A DNA stretch of 51,603 bases, taken from Bradyrhizobium sp. AS23.2. GTDB lineage: Bacteria; Pseudomonadota; Alphaproteobacteria; Rhizobiales; Xanthobacteraceae. Positions 1 to 7,810 of the stretch are shown here, one piece after another. The stretch covers positions 1 to 51,603 of the forward strand of contig NZ_LGHM01000165.1 in assembly GCF_001908185.1 (NCBI RefSeq), written 5' to 3'. Below the pieces are notes generated by a model that ran no database searches, was not told where the DNA came from, and was given only the letters and a program-made list of their open reading frames with translations. Numbering within the stretch: the stretch's first letter is position 1; each line of letters starts with the position of its first letter. Made by a program: the position numbers and the translations under genes.

Positions 1-83
1 CCACCGCCCCCCGCCTGTGCCGCCTGCGGCGTCGAGAGCCCGACCGCCGCGACGGCAAGCGCCATCATCATCTTCCGTAACAT
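1..83 (-). CDS. Secreted protein, N-terminal fragment (runs off window)
   Basis: Only the first 27 codons lie in the window. The minus strand opens with ATG at 83-81 behind a good ribosome binding site (GGAGG, about eight bases upstream). The translation begins MLRKMMMALAVAAVG and continues to an AQA-G type cleavage site, so this is a typical Sec signal peptide: short basic start, hydrophobic core, small residues before the cut. The glycine run after the cleavage site is all that is visible of the mature protein. The family cannot be named from this fragment. Confidence 0.6.
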   Translation of the reverse strand, partial: MLRKMMMALAVAAVGLSTPQAAQAGGG

Positions 84-185
84 CACTCGATCCTCCGTGT
101 GGACACGCTCCACACTCAAAGCAGGACCAAGCTAACGTCACATAAGGATTTCTGACAGCCTCACTGTCTCACTTCCGCGCGAGCC

Positions 186-406
186 TCAGCAGCCGCGGCA
201 GATGGTCTTCATCTTCTTGTCGAGCAGCCTGTTCTCGGCGCTGACGGCCGCATCGGCGGACCCGCCTGTGCCGGTACCGGTGGTGACTCCGGGCGCGGCA
301 TTGGCTCCCGACGATTGCGCCGTGCCGAGGCTGTTGGTGCCGGGCGGCGGTGCGGGTGAATTGGCAACGCCGCGCTCGCTTTAGAAGCCCGCGAGTCCGA
401 AGGCAG
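186..406 (-). pseudogene. Decayed small secreted protein (C-terminal half intact)
   Basis: On the minus strand the frame ending at TGA (188-186) reads ANSPAPPPGTNSLGTAQSSG, then a Gly/Thr-rich stretch, then AENRLLDKKMKTICRGC. As I recall it, this is the layout of small rhizobial secreted proteins: a PPPGTNS-GTA-SSG linker followed by a lysine-rich tail ending in CxGC. The frame has no usable start codon. It is cut by TAA at 383-381, just after a signal-peptide-like AAFGLAGF. It also abuts the stop of the carbonic-anhydrase-like gene, so no room remains for a normal N-terminus. I read it as a remnant. The hydrophobic ORF on the opposite strand (202-384) is its shadow. Confidence 0.5.
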
Positions 407-937
407 CTAGCCGATCCGCTTCAGGCCCTTCTTGAAGCGCGGACCGTTGGCGACATAGAATCTCGCCGCACTCCCCATCTTCCGCACCTGGGCGTCATCG
501 AGCGTGCGGATCACTCGCGCGGGCGAACCTATGATCAGCGAGCGTTCGGGAAATTCCTTGCCCTCGGTAATGACAGAGCCCGCACCAACGATGCTGTTGC
601 GGCCGATCTTCGCGCCGTTCATCACGATCGAGCCCATGCCGACGAGCGCGCCCTCCTCGATCGTGCAGCCGTGCAGGATGACGTTGTGGCCGACGGTGCA
701 GTTCTTGCCAATCATCATGGGAAAGCCGAGATCGGTGTGGCAGGTCGAGCCGTCCTGCACGTTGGCGCCCTCGCCGATCTCGATCCACTCATTGTCGCCG
801 CGCAGCACCGCGCCGAACCAGACGCTCGCACCCGGCTTCAGGCGCACGCGGCCGATCACGGTCGCGGTTTCCGCGATGAAATAGTTGCCGTCGGCGGGAA
901 GGTCGGGCGCCTGCCCGTCGAGCTCGTAGATCGCCAT
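407..937 (-). CDS. Gamma carbonic anhydrase family protein
   Basis: 176 residues, the usual length for the YrdA/PaaY/gamma-CA-like branch of left-handed beta-helix proteins. Hexapeptide-repeat turns run from about residue 20 to 135 (for example ATVIGRV, GASVWFG, GANVQDG, GCTIEEG, GAKIGRN). The three metal-binding histidines of the family are present as His67 (CHTD), His84 and His89 (VGHNVILHG), so a trimeric zinc or iron enzyme is plausible. Gamma-CA-like proteins hydrate CO2 or act as acyl/CoA-thioester accessory enzymes, and sequence alone does not decide between these. The start has a good ribosome binding site (AGGAGA). It stands alone, with the decayed secreted-protein gene directly downstream. 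Confidence 0.88.
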   Translation of the reverse strand: MAIYELDGQAPDLPADGNYFIAETATVIGRVRLKPGASVWFGAVLRGDNEWIEIGEGANVQDGSTCHTDLGFPMMIGKNCTVGHNVILHGCTIEEGALVGMGSIVMNGAKIGRNSIVGAGSVITEGKEFPERSLIIGSPARVIRTLDDAQVRKMGSAARFYVANGPRFKKGLKRIG

Positions 938-1024
938 GGAGGTCTCCTGTCGCGTCGACCCCAGCCATAGCGAAACGGCGGCGCGGAGGCAAAGGGCCGC
1001 CGCACCGGGCAGCCCTGCAAAGCG

Positions 1025-1378
1025 TCAGACCAGGACGCCGGCCGCGCGCAGCGTCATCAGGAAGAAGGTGCCGCTCATCATGCTCCAGAAGCCGGCGATG
1101 ACGGTCGCCATCATCACGAATTCGAAGCGGCGGCTTTCCAGCCGCATGCCGCGCAGCGTGTTGCGCATGATGATGAAGGGCGCCGCGAACACCAGGAACG
1201 GCACCGCCGCGAAGGTCTTCGGCGCCACACCATCCTGCAACAAGCCGAAGCCGGCGGGCCGCTGCGCGACCGTTTGGTACCCGCTCACGAGCGCGCCCGC
1301 GAGCGCGAAACCGATGCAGATCGAGAAGAAGGTATTGAGAGCTTCAGGTGTCATCGGAAACGGTCCGCCCTTACGCAA
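1025..1378 (-). CDS. Small conserved membrane protein (possibly DUF6949)
   Basis: A hydrophobic protein of about 110-118 residues with three or four predicted membrane segments, around TFFSICIGFALAGALVSGY, VPFLVFAAPFIIM and FVMMATVIAGFWSMMSGTFF. An arginine-rich loop (RNTLRGMRLESRR) probably faces the cytoplasm. The start is a choice: TTG at 1378 has AGGAGG about nine bases upstream, whereas the internal ATG (1354, MTPEALN) has no clear site, so I prefer TTG. The resemblance to a rhizobial family of unknown function (DUF6949) is from memory and not certain. No function can be assigned. Confidence 0.65.
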   Translation of the reverse strand: MRKGGPFPMTPEALNTFFSICIGFALAGALVSGYQTVAQRPAGFGLLQDGVAPKTFAAVPFLVFAAPFIIMRNTLRGMRLESRRFEFVMMATVIAGFWSMMSGTFFLMTLRAAGVLV

Positions 1379-1577
1379 CGCCGGAGCCCTCCTGTGACAA
1401 AAAGTGCCGCTTAACGCTACATTATCCTTAAGGGAAGGTTAACAGCGCCAGCCCGCTCGCGCAGGGCCCTCTCCCTCTCCCGCCGCGGGGAACGCTCCGC
1501 GAAATCACCGCCGCATGGCATATTCGCCGCTGATTCGTCGGCCACCGGCCGACTTCTAGGCTCTGCTCGCGCAACTC

Positions 1578-2285
1578 ATGACGGTGTTTTCGGCAACCTC
1601 TCCCCGGCCCTCCAGGACGCGCCCCCGGGCACATGTCGTCCCGATCGTGCTCGGCGGCGCTGCCGCGGCATGCGCGATCGCGCTCGTCGCCTATCTGCTG
1701 TGGCCGACCTGGGGTGCCGGCGGCGCGAATGCTCCGAACAAGCTGCCGGTGAGCGTCGGCGGTACGCTGTTCAACGTTCCGACGACTGCGATCCGAATGA
1801 AGATCCAGCGCCACTCCGGGCCGCAGGAGCGCATCGACCTCGACTTCCTGTATCCCTCGCTGGAACCGCCGGGCGCGCCGAAGCACGTCACCGCCGACAC
1901 CGTCGAAGAGGCGATGCAGCCGATCGATCGCATCTTCCTGTCGATATCGGCCCATCACGATGCGCTGGCGCCGGAGCAGCGGGTCAGCACGATCTATCCG
2001 CGCTATCTCGACCAGGCCGCAACCAATCCGGTGGACGGGTTGACGATGCGGATGTTCCGCAGCGACACGCCCTATGGCAGCGAGGATCTCTATTCTGCTG
2101 CAAGCCCCGCGCTGACCGCGCGCTGCACGCGCGATGCGGCCACTCCAGGCATGTGCCTCTCCGAACGCCGCATCGGCGGCGCCGATCTCACCTTCCGCTT
2201 TCCGCGGAGCTGGCTGTCACAGTGGCGCGATGCGGCGGACGCGATGGACAGGCTGACGGCGCAACTGCGCGGACCGCGAGGTTGA
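1578..2285 (+). CDS. Conserved hypothetical membrane-anchored protein
   Basis: 235 residues. A basic N-terminus (about 20 residues, Arg/Pro-rich) is followed by one transmembrane segment at about 22-43 (VVPIVLGGAAAACAIALVAY) and then a soluble domain of about 190 residues that should lie in the periplasm. The soluble part contains LPVSVGGTLFNVP, SLEPPG and TIYPRYLDQ, and two cysteines (CTRD and MCLSERR) that could form a disulfide. I recognise the layout as a rhizobial conserved protein but know no function. It ends six bases before a palindromic repeat. Confidence 0.65.
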   Translation: MTVFSATSPRPSRTRPRAHVVPIVLGGAAAACAIALVAYLLWPTWGAGGANAPNKLPVSVGGTLFNVPTTAIRMKIQRHSGPQERIDLDFLYPSLEPPGAPKHVTADTVEEAMQPIDRIFLSISAHHDALAPEQRVSTIYPRYLDQAATNPVDGLTMRMFRSDTPYGSEDLYSAASPALTARCTRDAATPGMCLSERRIGGADLTFRFPRSWLSQWRDAADAMDRLTAQLRGPRG

Positions 2286-2290
2286 TACTC

Positions 2291-2410
2291 GTCATTGCGA
2301 GCCACCGGGTCCGCGCGTAGCGCGGCCCGATGACAGGCTCCGCGAAGCAGTCCGGAATCGCTGCGCAGAGATAGCCTGGATTGCTTCGTCGCTACGCTCC
2401 TCGCAATGAC
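2291..2410. repeat. Palindromic intergenic repeat, GTCATTGCGAG type
   Basis: A 120-bp imperfect inverted repeat. It opens with GTCATTGCGAGC and closes with the complement, GCTCCTCGCAATGAC. Inside are GAAGCAGTCCGGAAT and, on the other side, TGGATTGCTTCGTCGCTACG. Full or partial copies of the same family occur at 47684-47768 and 44585-44610. It lies between a plus-strand gene and the end of the DUF3126 gene and contains no reading frame. Confidence 0.8.
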
Positions 2411-2423
2411 GGCGTGGCAGCAA

Positions 2424-2642
2424 CTATTCCTGATCGACGAGATCGTCCTCGAGGATCGCCATCTGGAACTGGAACGAGCGATCATCGTCCTCGTCGTCGA
2501 CGAAGAGCACGCCGATGAACTCCTCGCCGATATAGACTTCGGCGGAGTCATCTTTCTTCGGCCGCGGCACGACGCGGATCTTGGGATTGCCGAATACGCG
2601 CTTCAGATACGCGTCGAGCTTCCTTACTTCCTTGACGTCCAC
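2424..2642 (-). CDS. DUF3126 family protein
   Basis: 72 residues, full length for this small alphaproteobacterial family. It starts MDVKEVRKLDAYLKRVFGNP, continues with VVPRPKKDDSAEVYIGEEFI, and ends in an acidic region (DDEDDDRSFQFQMAILEDDL) typical of the family. It is soluble, acidic, and has no signal peptide. It sits directly downstream of cysE on the same strand (about 125 bp away), an arrangement I recall from many Rhizobiales. A link to sulfur or cysteine metabolism is only an inference from position. The function of the family is unknown. Confidence 0.88.
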   Translation of the reverse strand: MDVKEVRKLDAYLKRVFGNPKIRVVPRPKKDDSAEVYIGEEFIGVLFVDDEDDDRSFQFQMAILEDDLVDQE

Positions 2643-2736
2643 GGCAAGTCTCCAATCGAAATCTGGGTTGGCCGGGTTTTAGGACGAGACGCGACGAACC
2701 GCCAGCATGAATTGCCAAAGAATTTGGGGACGAACA

Positions 2737-2760
2737 GGGCCGGAGAATCCGGCCCTTTTT
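2737..2760. terminator. Intrinsic terminator-like hairpin between cysE and DUF3126 gene
   Basis: A perfect 7-bp GC stem, GGGCCGG / CCGGCCC, with a five-base loop (AGAAT). It is followed on the plus strand by TTTTT and therefore preceded on the minus strand by AAAAA. Both flanking genes run on the minus strand, so in their direction the hairpin has an A-tract before it and only a weak U-tract after it. It may act as a partial terminator or a 3'-end stabiliser for the cysE transcript. Confidence 0.6.
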
Positions 2761-2765
2761 CGAGC

Positions 2766-3590
2766 TCAAAGCCCCAACGCGTTGATCATCTGATCCATGG
2801 TGCGCGACGGCTCGGCGCAGCCGGCTTCGCCGACGATCTTGGCGGGCACGCCCGCGACCGTGACGTTGTGCGGCACCGACTTGACCACGACCGAGCCCGC
2901 AGCGATGCGCGCGCAATGACCGATCTCGATGTTGCCGAGGATCTTTGCGCCGGCGCCGATCAGGACGCCATGACGAATCTTCGGATGACGGTCCTCGTTC
3001 TCCTTGCCGGTGCCACCGAGCGTGACACCGTGCAGGATCGAGACGTCGTCCTCGATCACCGCGGTTTCACCGCAGACGAAACCGGTGGCGTGATCGAGGA
3101 AGATGCCGCGGCCGATGCGCGCGGCTGGATTGATGTCGGTCTGGAATACCGCGGAAGCGCGGCTCTGGAGATAATACGCAAAATCCTTGCGGCCCTTCAG
3201 ATAGAGCCAGTGTGCCAGGCGGTGGGTCTGGATCGCGTGAAAGCCCTTGAAGTAGAGCAAGGGATCGATGAAGCGCGAGGTCGCGGGATCGCGATCATAT
3301 ACGGCGACGAGATCGGCGCGGAAGGCGTTGCCGAGATCGGGATCGTCGCGCAACGCCTCGTCATAGGTCTGGCGCACCAGATCGCCCGACAGCGCGGAAT
3401 GATCGAGCCGGTCGGCGAGACGATGGATCACCGAATCTTCCAGGCGGCTGTGATGCAGCACCGTCGAATAGATGAAGGTCGCAAGCTCCGGCTCGCGATG
3501 GACGATGTCCTCCGCCTCGCTCCGGATCCGGTCCCAGATCGGATCGAGGGATGCGAGCTTTCCTCCCGGATTGACCTGATGCACTGCCAT
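2766..3590 (-). CDS. cysE: Serine O-acetyltransferase
   Basis: 274 residues, the normal CysE length. The enzyme transfers acetyl from acetyl-CoA to L-serine, the first step of cysteine synthesis, and is cytoplasmic. The N-terminal helical domain (about residues 1-140) includes DPIWDRIRSEAED and RDPATSRFIDPLLYFKGFHA. The C-terminal left-handed beta-helix contains the conserved PAARIGRGIFLDHATG (catalytic His in LDHATG), ILHGVTLGGTGK and DRHPKI motifs, then a tail ending MDQMINALGL. In this family the extreme C-terminus usually docks into O-acetylserine sulfhydrylase and ends in Ile. Here the last residues are GL, so that contact may differ. Confidence 0.95.
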   Translation of the reverse strand: MAVHQVNPGGKLASLDPIWDRIRSEAEDIVHREPELATFIYSTVLHHSRLEDSVIHRLADRLDHSALSGDLVRQTYDEALRDDPDLGNAFRADLVAVYDRDPATSRFIDPLLYFKGFHAIQTHRLAHWLYLKGRKDFAYYLQSRASAVFQTDINPAARIGRGIFLDHATGFVCGETAVIEDDVSILHGVTLGGTGKENEDRHPKIRHGVLIGAGAKILGNIEIGHCARIAAGSVVVKSVPHNVTVAGVPAKIVGEAGCAEPSRTMDQMINALGL

Positions 3591-3865
3591 GGGATCTGCT
3601 CTTTCGAATTGGCTCGTTTGGCTGGCTCTATATCACAGTCTAGGCGACAAAGTCCCGACGGGCTTGCCTGAGAGCGAACACTGCCCTGCCTCGCCAAAGC
3701 ATACCAACGCGTTGAATCACAACAATTTCTCCGGCGCCCCCAGGCGGCAAGGTCGGCTCAAGGTGGTCAGAGTTTTGCCAAATTCAAGCCGGGCGGCGTC
3801 AAACTATTGGTGAATTTCGTCTCAGCGGCTATTGCGGGCATGGTCCGAAAGACGACGGGGCAGTT

Positions 3866-5242
3866 TTGACCATCACCACCGATCATTTGCGCGCGCGCGC
3901 CGCGGGCTCGTTTTGGCTGCGGCTGGCGGCGGTGGCACTGCCCCTCCTGCTGATCGCGCCGGCGTTCTGGAATGGCTATCCGCTGTTGCAATGGGATACC
4001 GGCGGCTATTTGGCGCGCTGGTACGAGAGCTATCTCGTCCCGAGCCGCTCCACCGTGTTCGGCCTCTATCTGCACTATGGCGAGGGGTTTGGCTTCTGGA
4101 TCAATCTTGCGGTCCAGTCGCTGGCGACGCTGTGGCTGTTGCAGCTCACCTTGCGCGTGCTCGGCCTGATGCAGACCTTCCGCTTCGTCGCGATCAGCCT
4201 GCTCCTGATCCTGTCAACCGCGCTGCCCTGGCTTGCGAGCATGCTGCTCACCGACATCTTTGCAGGACTGTCGGTGCTGTCGCTATTCCTCCTGATTGTC
4301 GGCGGAAGCCGGACGTCGGCGCTCGAAAAAATCTCACTGTTCGTCTTCACCGCTTTTGCCGCGGCGACGCACAGCGCCACGCTCGGCGTGCTGCTCGGCC
4401 TCTGCGCCGCCGGCTGGATGGCGCGACCGTTGCTCGGGCGCCGTCTCCCGATTGCCGGACTGACGCAGGCGAGCCTCACCATCGTTGCGGGCGGCCTGAT
4501 GCTGGTATCGGCGAACCATGCGCTGTCGGGCAAATGGGCCTGGACGCCCGGCGGCTACGGTGTCGCCTTCGGTCGCATGATGCAGGACGGCATCGTCGCG
4601 CGCTATCTTGCCGATCACTGCCCGCGCCAACGCTTCAAGCTCTGTCCCTATCGCGACGAACTGCCGGCGACCGCCGACGAGTTCCTGTGGGGCAAGAGCA
4701 TGTTCAACACGCTCGGCCGCTTCGAAGGCATGAACGACGAGATGGGCTACATCGTCGTGCATTCGCTCGCCGACTATCCGGCGTGGCAGGCCAGCGCGGC
4801 ATTGCGGGCGATGGGCCAGCAATTGCTGCATGTGGCGACCGGCGAAGGCACCAATGGCTGGATCCCGCACACCTACGGGATCATCGAGCGTTACATCCCC
4901 GCGCAAGTTGCGCCGATGCGTGCGGCACGGCAGCAGCAGTGGGACGTCAATTTCGACCACGTCAACTGGCTGCATGTTCCCGTCGCGCTGGCCTCGATGC
5001 TGGCGCTGGTCGGCCTGCTCGCGCATTCGCTCGCAAACCGCCGGCTCGACGACCTGACGCTGCTGGCTGCAACCGTCACGCTGGCGCTGCTCGGCAACGC
5101 CTTCATCTGCAGCGTGATCTCGGGCCCGCACGATCGCTATGGCGCGCGGATGGTGTGGGTCGCGACCTTCGTGGTGCTGATGGCGCTGGTGCGTCGTTTT
5201 GGCGACGACCAGCCGGTGGACGAGATCTCAGCCGCGGCGTGA
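3866..5242 (+). CDS. Uncharacterised polytopic membrane protein
   Basis: 458 residues starting at TTG (GGGG stands a few bases upstream). It has about ten hydrophobic segments: a first one near residues 18-35, then a periplasmic-looking loop carrying WDTGGYLARWYESYL, a run of segments at about 70-215, a large soluble loop (about 230-360, with CPRQRFKLCPYRDELP), and three more segments at the C-terminus. An acidic residue in the first outer loop followed by many membrane spans resembles GT-C glycosyltransferases, but I see no diagnostic motif. Its stop overlaps the stop of the convergent hydrolase gene by 15 bases. Confidence 0.7.
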   Translation: MTITTDHLRARAAGSFWLRLAAVALPLLLIAPAFWNGYPLLQWDTGGYLARWYESYLVPSRSTVFGLYLHYGEGFGFWINLAVQSLATLWLLQLTLRVLGLMQTFRFVAISLLLILSTALPWLASMLLTDIFAGLSVLSLFLLIVGGSRTSALEKISLFVFTAFAAATHSATLGVLLGLCAAGWMARPLLGRRLPIAGLTQASLTIVAGGLMLVSANHALSGKWAWTPGGYGVAFGRMMQDGIVARYLADHCPRQRFKLCPYRDELPATADEFLWGKSMFNTLGRFEGMNDEMGYIVVHSLADYPAWQASAALRAMGQQLLHVATGEGTNGWIPHTYGIIERYIPAQVAPMRAARQQQWDVNFDHVNWLHVPVALASMLALVGLLAHSLANRRLDDLTLLAATVTLALLGNAFICSVISGPHDRYGARMVWVATFVVLMALVRRFGDDQPVDEISAAA

Positions 5243-5998
5243 CAGGAAATCGAGTACGCCGGTCTTGTAAACCTTGTCGCCGACCGCGCGCATGTGGTCG
5301 CGGTTGGGGATATCGAGCACTTCCGAACCGGGAATGATCGCGCCGAGCGCGCTGGCGGAGCCTGCAACATCATCAGCGGTACCGACCGCAATCAGCACGG
5401 GCACGTCGATGCGCGCGGCCTCCTCCCTCGTCATGAGATCGCGTGTGCCGCGCAGGCAGGCGGCGAGCGCGCGGTGATCCGAGCGGGTCTGATCCGCGAA
5501 CGCGCGAAAGGTGCGGCCGACGGGATCGGTGACGTCGTCGAGCGAGGGCGCTTCCAGCGCCTTCGCGACGTTCTCACCCGGTCCGGTGCCCTCGATCAGG
5601 CCGCCGATGCCGATGCCGCCGAGGATTGCCGAACGCAGGCGCTGCGGCTCGTTGAGCCCCAGCCACGCCGTCATCCGTCCCCCCATCGAATAGCCCATGA
5701 TGTCGGCCTGCGGGATGGCGAGATGGTCCATCAGCGCGAGCACGTCGCCGGCCATGGTCGGGATCGAATACTGCGCGGGCTCGTAAAGCTTCGCACTTTC
5801 GCCATGGCCGCGATTGTCGAGCGCAATCACGCGGCGGCCGTTCTTGCGCAGTTCCGAGACCCAGGTCGGATAGACCCAGTTCACGTTCTTGCTGGATGCA
5901 AAGCCGTGAACCAGGATGATCGGATCGCCCTCACCTTCGTCCAGGTAGGCAATTTCAACGGCGCCGTTGTGGAAGCTCGGCATCACATAGTTCCGCAA
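5228..5998 (-). CDS. Alpha/beta-fold hydrolase
   Basis: 256 residues, a complete single-domain alpha/beta hydrolase. Visible elements are the oxyanion motif HGFASS (about residues 31-36), DNRGHGES (61-68), the nucleophile elbow GYSMGG with Ser104, a likely catalytic Asp in VGTADDVAG near 206, and a catalytic His in NRDHMRAV near 236. The insertion between strand 6 and the acid residue (about 125-190) forms a small cap. The substrate is unknown. The start is uncertain: TTG at 5998 (MRNYVMPSF) or the ATG at 5983 (MPSF), and neither has a strong site. Its 3' end overlaps the convergent membrane-protein gene. Confidence 0.85.
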   Translation of the reverse strand: MRNYVMPSFHNGAVEIAYLDEGEGDPIILVHGFASSKNVNWVYPTWVSELRKNGRRVIALDNRGHGESAKLYEPAQYSIPTMAGDVLALMDHLAIPQADIMGYSMGGRMTAWLGLNEPQRLRSAILGGIGIGGLIEGTGPGENVAKALEAPSLDDVTDPVGRTFRAFADQTRSDHRALAACLRGTRDLMTREEAARIDVPVLIAVGTADDVAGSASALGAIIPGSEVLDIPNRDHMRAVGDKVYKTGVLDFLSRRG

Positions 5999-6021
5999 TC
6001 TTGAGGGGAGAGGTTGATCTT

Positions 6022-6103
6022 AGAGCATGATCCGGAAAAGTGTGCAGCGGTTTTTCTCGCGACAAACGCGGAACCGCGTTTGCGCGGAGATCATTCTCAA
6101 ACA
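6022..6103. repeat. Palindromic repeat, AGAGCATGATCCGGAAAAG type
   Basis: The segment opens with AGAGCATGATCCGGAAAAGT and ends with ATCATTCTCAAACAA, which is the near-complement of the opening. Inner arms GACAAACGCGGAA and the complementary CGCGTTTGCGC also pair. This is a common rhizobial intergenic palindrome. Its right end overlaps the last codons and stop of the minus-strand gene that follows (stop 6099-6097), so the repeat supplies the C-terminus Val-Ile-Val-stop of that protein. Confidence 0.75.
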
Positions 6104-7239
6104 ATAACCTTGATGGCCGCATCCGCCAGAGCGGCTTCGGCTGCGATCTGCGCCCGGCGGAGCCGACGCGCCCGTCTGCGATCGCACCACGCCTGGGTGA
6201 GGCGCTCGGTCGTCGCCTTGATCGAGGACAGAAGCCCGAACAGCGTCAATGCCGCGCCGAACAGCCAGAGCGCCAGATCAAACGCGCCGCCGACAAGCAG
6301 CAGCGCGCCGCGACCGAGCAGTTTCATGATCGCACGCGTCTTGCCGCCCTGCGCTTCCGCAAGGCGCGCCGCGCGTGCGACATCCTTCGGGCCTTCGGCG
6401 ATGCGTAAGCTATCCATGGCGCCGCGCATGCCGGTCTTTTCGGCAACGCGCGTGACGTCCTTGCCGAGCCGGACCAGCGCGCCAGCCTTCTCGGCGCGGA
6501 ACGCGGCCCTGATCGCACTCACGGTCTCGCCCGGACGCAGCACCGAGCCGGAGGCGACCGCGTTCTGAAGCATCGGGGTATCGACGACCTCGCGCGCCGA
6601 CCGGCCGGCCCATGCCGCAAGCCCTTCGCCGAGCCGCCCAACCTTACGCGCATCCTTCACCAGCGTAAGCCCGGCGCGCACGGGCGCCGCGCCACCGACG
6701 GAGACGTAAGTTGCCGCGGTCACCGCAAGACCAGCTGCCGCAAGACCGAGCACCAGGCGGTCGGTATCCTCGCCCGTGGCGAGGTGCTTGCCCTCACGCA
6801 CGACATCCCTGATGTCGCCGATCACGAAGAGATCGCCGGCCACCGTGCCGGACAGGCTCGCGACATCGTCGGCGTTGCCAGTGACGAGACCGGTGGCGAA
6901 CCGCTTTGCGAAATGCGAGGTGGAATTTTCGGCTTTGGCCGCATCGCTCACGCGATTGAGGAGGTCGTCGGGCAGCGCGATGTTGCGCTCACGCGCCAGC
7001 GCGACGAAGCTGTCGGCGAGATCGGCGTCGCCCGCGGCGAGCGCGGCCTCGATGTTGTCCTGAACCAGGCGGTCGTTCTGCCGCAGAAGCGCGTCGAGTC
7101 TGAGCTCGGAGAGCACGGCCGGATCGTCCTGGGCAGCGAAAATCGCGCCGGCCTCGCGCGCATGCGGTGCTACCTGCACGAGCATGAAGCTGCATGCCGC
7201 AATACCGGTCAACGCCATGCTGATTCGCAGCCACTTCAT
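6097..7239 (-). CDS. Conserved hypothetical membrane protein
   Basis: 380 residues from the ATG at 7239 (MKWLRISMALTGIAACSF), which gives a signal-anchor N-terminus. A longer frame exists upstream but lacks signal features. The region after the first segment (about 35-120) is acidic and helical (LRLDALLRQNDRLVQDNIEAALAAGDADLADSF). Hydrophobic stretches follow at about 150-185 and near the C-terminus (ALLLVGGAFDLALWLFGAAL), then a basic tail (CDRRRARRLRRAQ). I do not recognise a named family. The last residues come from a palindromic repeat that overlaps the stop codon, so the original C-terminus may have been different. Confidence 0.7.
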   Translation of the reverse strand: MKWLRISMALTGIAACSFMLVQVAPHAREAGAIFAAQDDPAVLSELRLDALLRQNDRLVQDNIEAALAAGDADLADSFVALARERNIALPDDLLNRVSDAAKAENSTSHFAKRFATGLVTGNADDVASLSGTVAGDLFVIGDIRDVVREGKHLATGEDTDRLVLGLAAAGLAVTAATYVSVGGAAPVRAGLTLVKDARKVGRLGEGLAAWAGRSAREVVDTPMLQNAVASGSVLRPGETVSAIRAAFRAEKAGALVRLGKDVTRVAEKTGMRGAMDSLRIAEGPKDVARAARLAEAQGGKTRAIMKLLGRGALLLVGGAFDLALWLFGAALTLFGLLSSIKATTERLTQAWCDRRRARRLRRAQIAAEAALADAAIKVIV

Positions 7240-7545
7240 GCGGAAAGTCTGGGCGGTCCTGAGGTCATGTGCGCCGGATAGTTCGTCTTTCGTCGCAATT
7301 CTGCTCGTCCACAGAAATAGTATGCCAAAATTGCGACACAACGTCCCCGACGAAAGAAGGGCTTCTCTGAGGCGACAAGATTGTGTCGAATTTGCATGAG
7401 CAAATGAGCATGGGGCAGTTGCGAACCTTTCGGTTCCGCTGGACTAGCAATCATCTGCACGCCCCAGTATGGTCCGCGGCGCTAAAAGACGCAGCAGATC
7501 AAGCTGATTGTGTCTGCTGCCATTGCCACTCCAGGATGAACTACG
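7240..7545. other. Intergenic region with a long-spaced inverted repeat
   Basis: 306 bp without a gene, between the divergently read membrane-protein gene and the zinc-finger gene. It holds an inverted repeat whose arms share CGACACAA (7334-7341) and TTGTGTCG (7381-7388). The pairing extends into flanking AAATT/AATTT with one extra base, and the spacer is about 39 bases. A second short palindrome, GAACC-TTTC-GGTTC, lies at 7423-7436. These could be regulator sites for either divergent gene. No promoter can be assigned with confidence. Confidence 0.4.
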
Positions 7546-7791
7546 ATGTCCGACCATGTCGTCCCGCACTTCCATAACGATGCCGGTGTTCCCGTCATCG
7601 AGATCGGCTCGCAAGAGTTCATGTGCGTGGGCGCCAACCCTCCGTTCGATCATCCGCACGTCTTCCTCGACCTCGGCAACGACAACGAGATTATCTGCCC
7701 TTACTGCTCGACGCTGTACCGCCTCGCCGCCGACCTGAAGGCGGGCGAAGCCCGTCCGCCGGAATGCGTCCTGAAGGACAAGGTCGCCTGA
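7546..7791 (+). CDS. Zinc-finger domain protein, NDUFS6-like (zf-CHCC)
   Basis: 81 residues. The family fold binds one zinc through Cys/His/Cys/Cys. The likely ligands here are Cys in EFMCVGANPPFDHPHVF (with His nearby) and the pair in IICPYCSTLYRL. The C-terminal half (NEIICPYCSTLYRL) matches the zf-CHCC domain of the mitochondrial complex I accessory subunit NDUFS6, which alphaproteobacteria also encode. A role in complex I assembly or stability is therefore a family-based inference. The start ATG has CCAGGA about ten bases upstream. The gene is followed after 19 bases by the flavin monooxygenase. Confidence 0.85.
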   Translation: MSDHVVPHFHNDAGVPVIEIGSQEFMCVGANPPFDHPHVFLDLGNDNEIICPYCSTLYRLAADLKAGEARPPECVLKDKVA

Positions 7792-7810
7792 CCGTTCCCA
7801 TCGGTCAGGG

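Noticed and set aside
202..384. 60-residue hydrophobic plus-strand ORF
   Set aside because: The minus strand over the same interval shows a recognisable secreted-protein tail (GTNSLGTAQSSG ... KTICRGC); the plus ORF is its shadow and has no ribosome binding site.
3832..5337. 501-residue frame overlapping the membrane protein at 3866-5242
   Set aside because: Arg/Ala-rich composition typical of an off-frame reading; the in-frame alternative has coherent membrane spans.
7423..7436. GAAC-N6-GTTC considered as a LexA (SOS) box
   Set aside because: Alphaproteobacterial LexA boxes are direct repeats with seven bases between (GTTC-N7-GTTC). Spacing and orientation do not fit.
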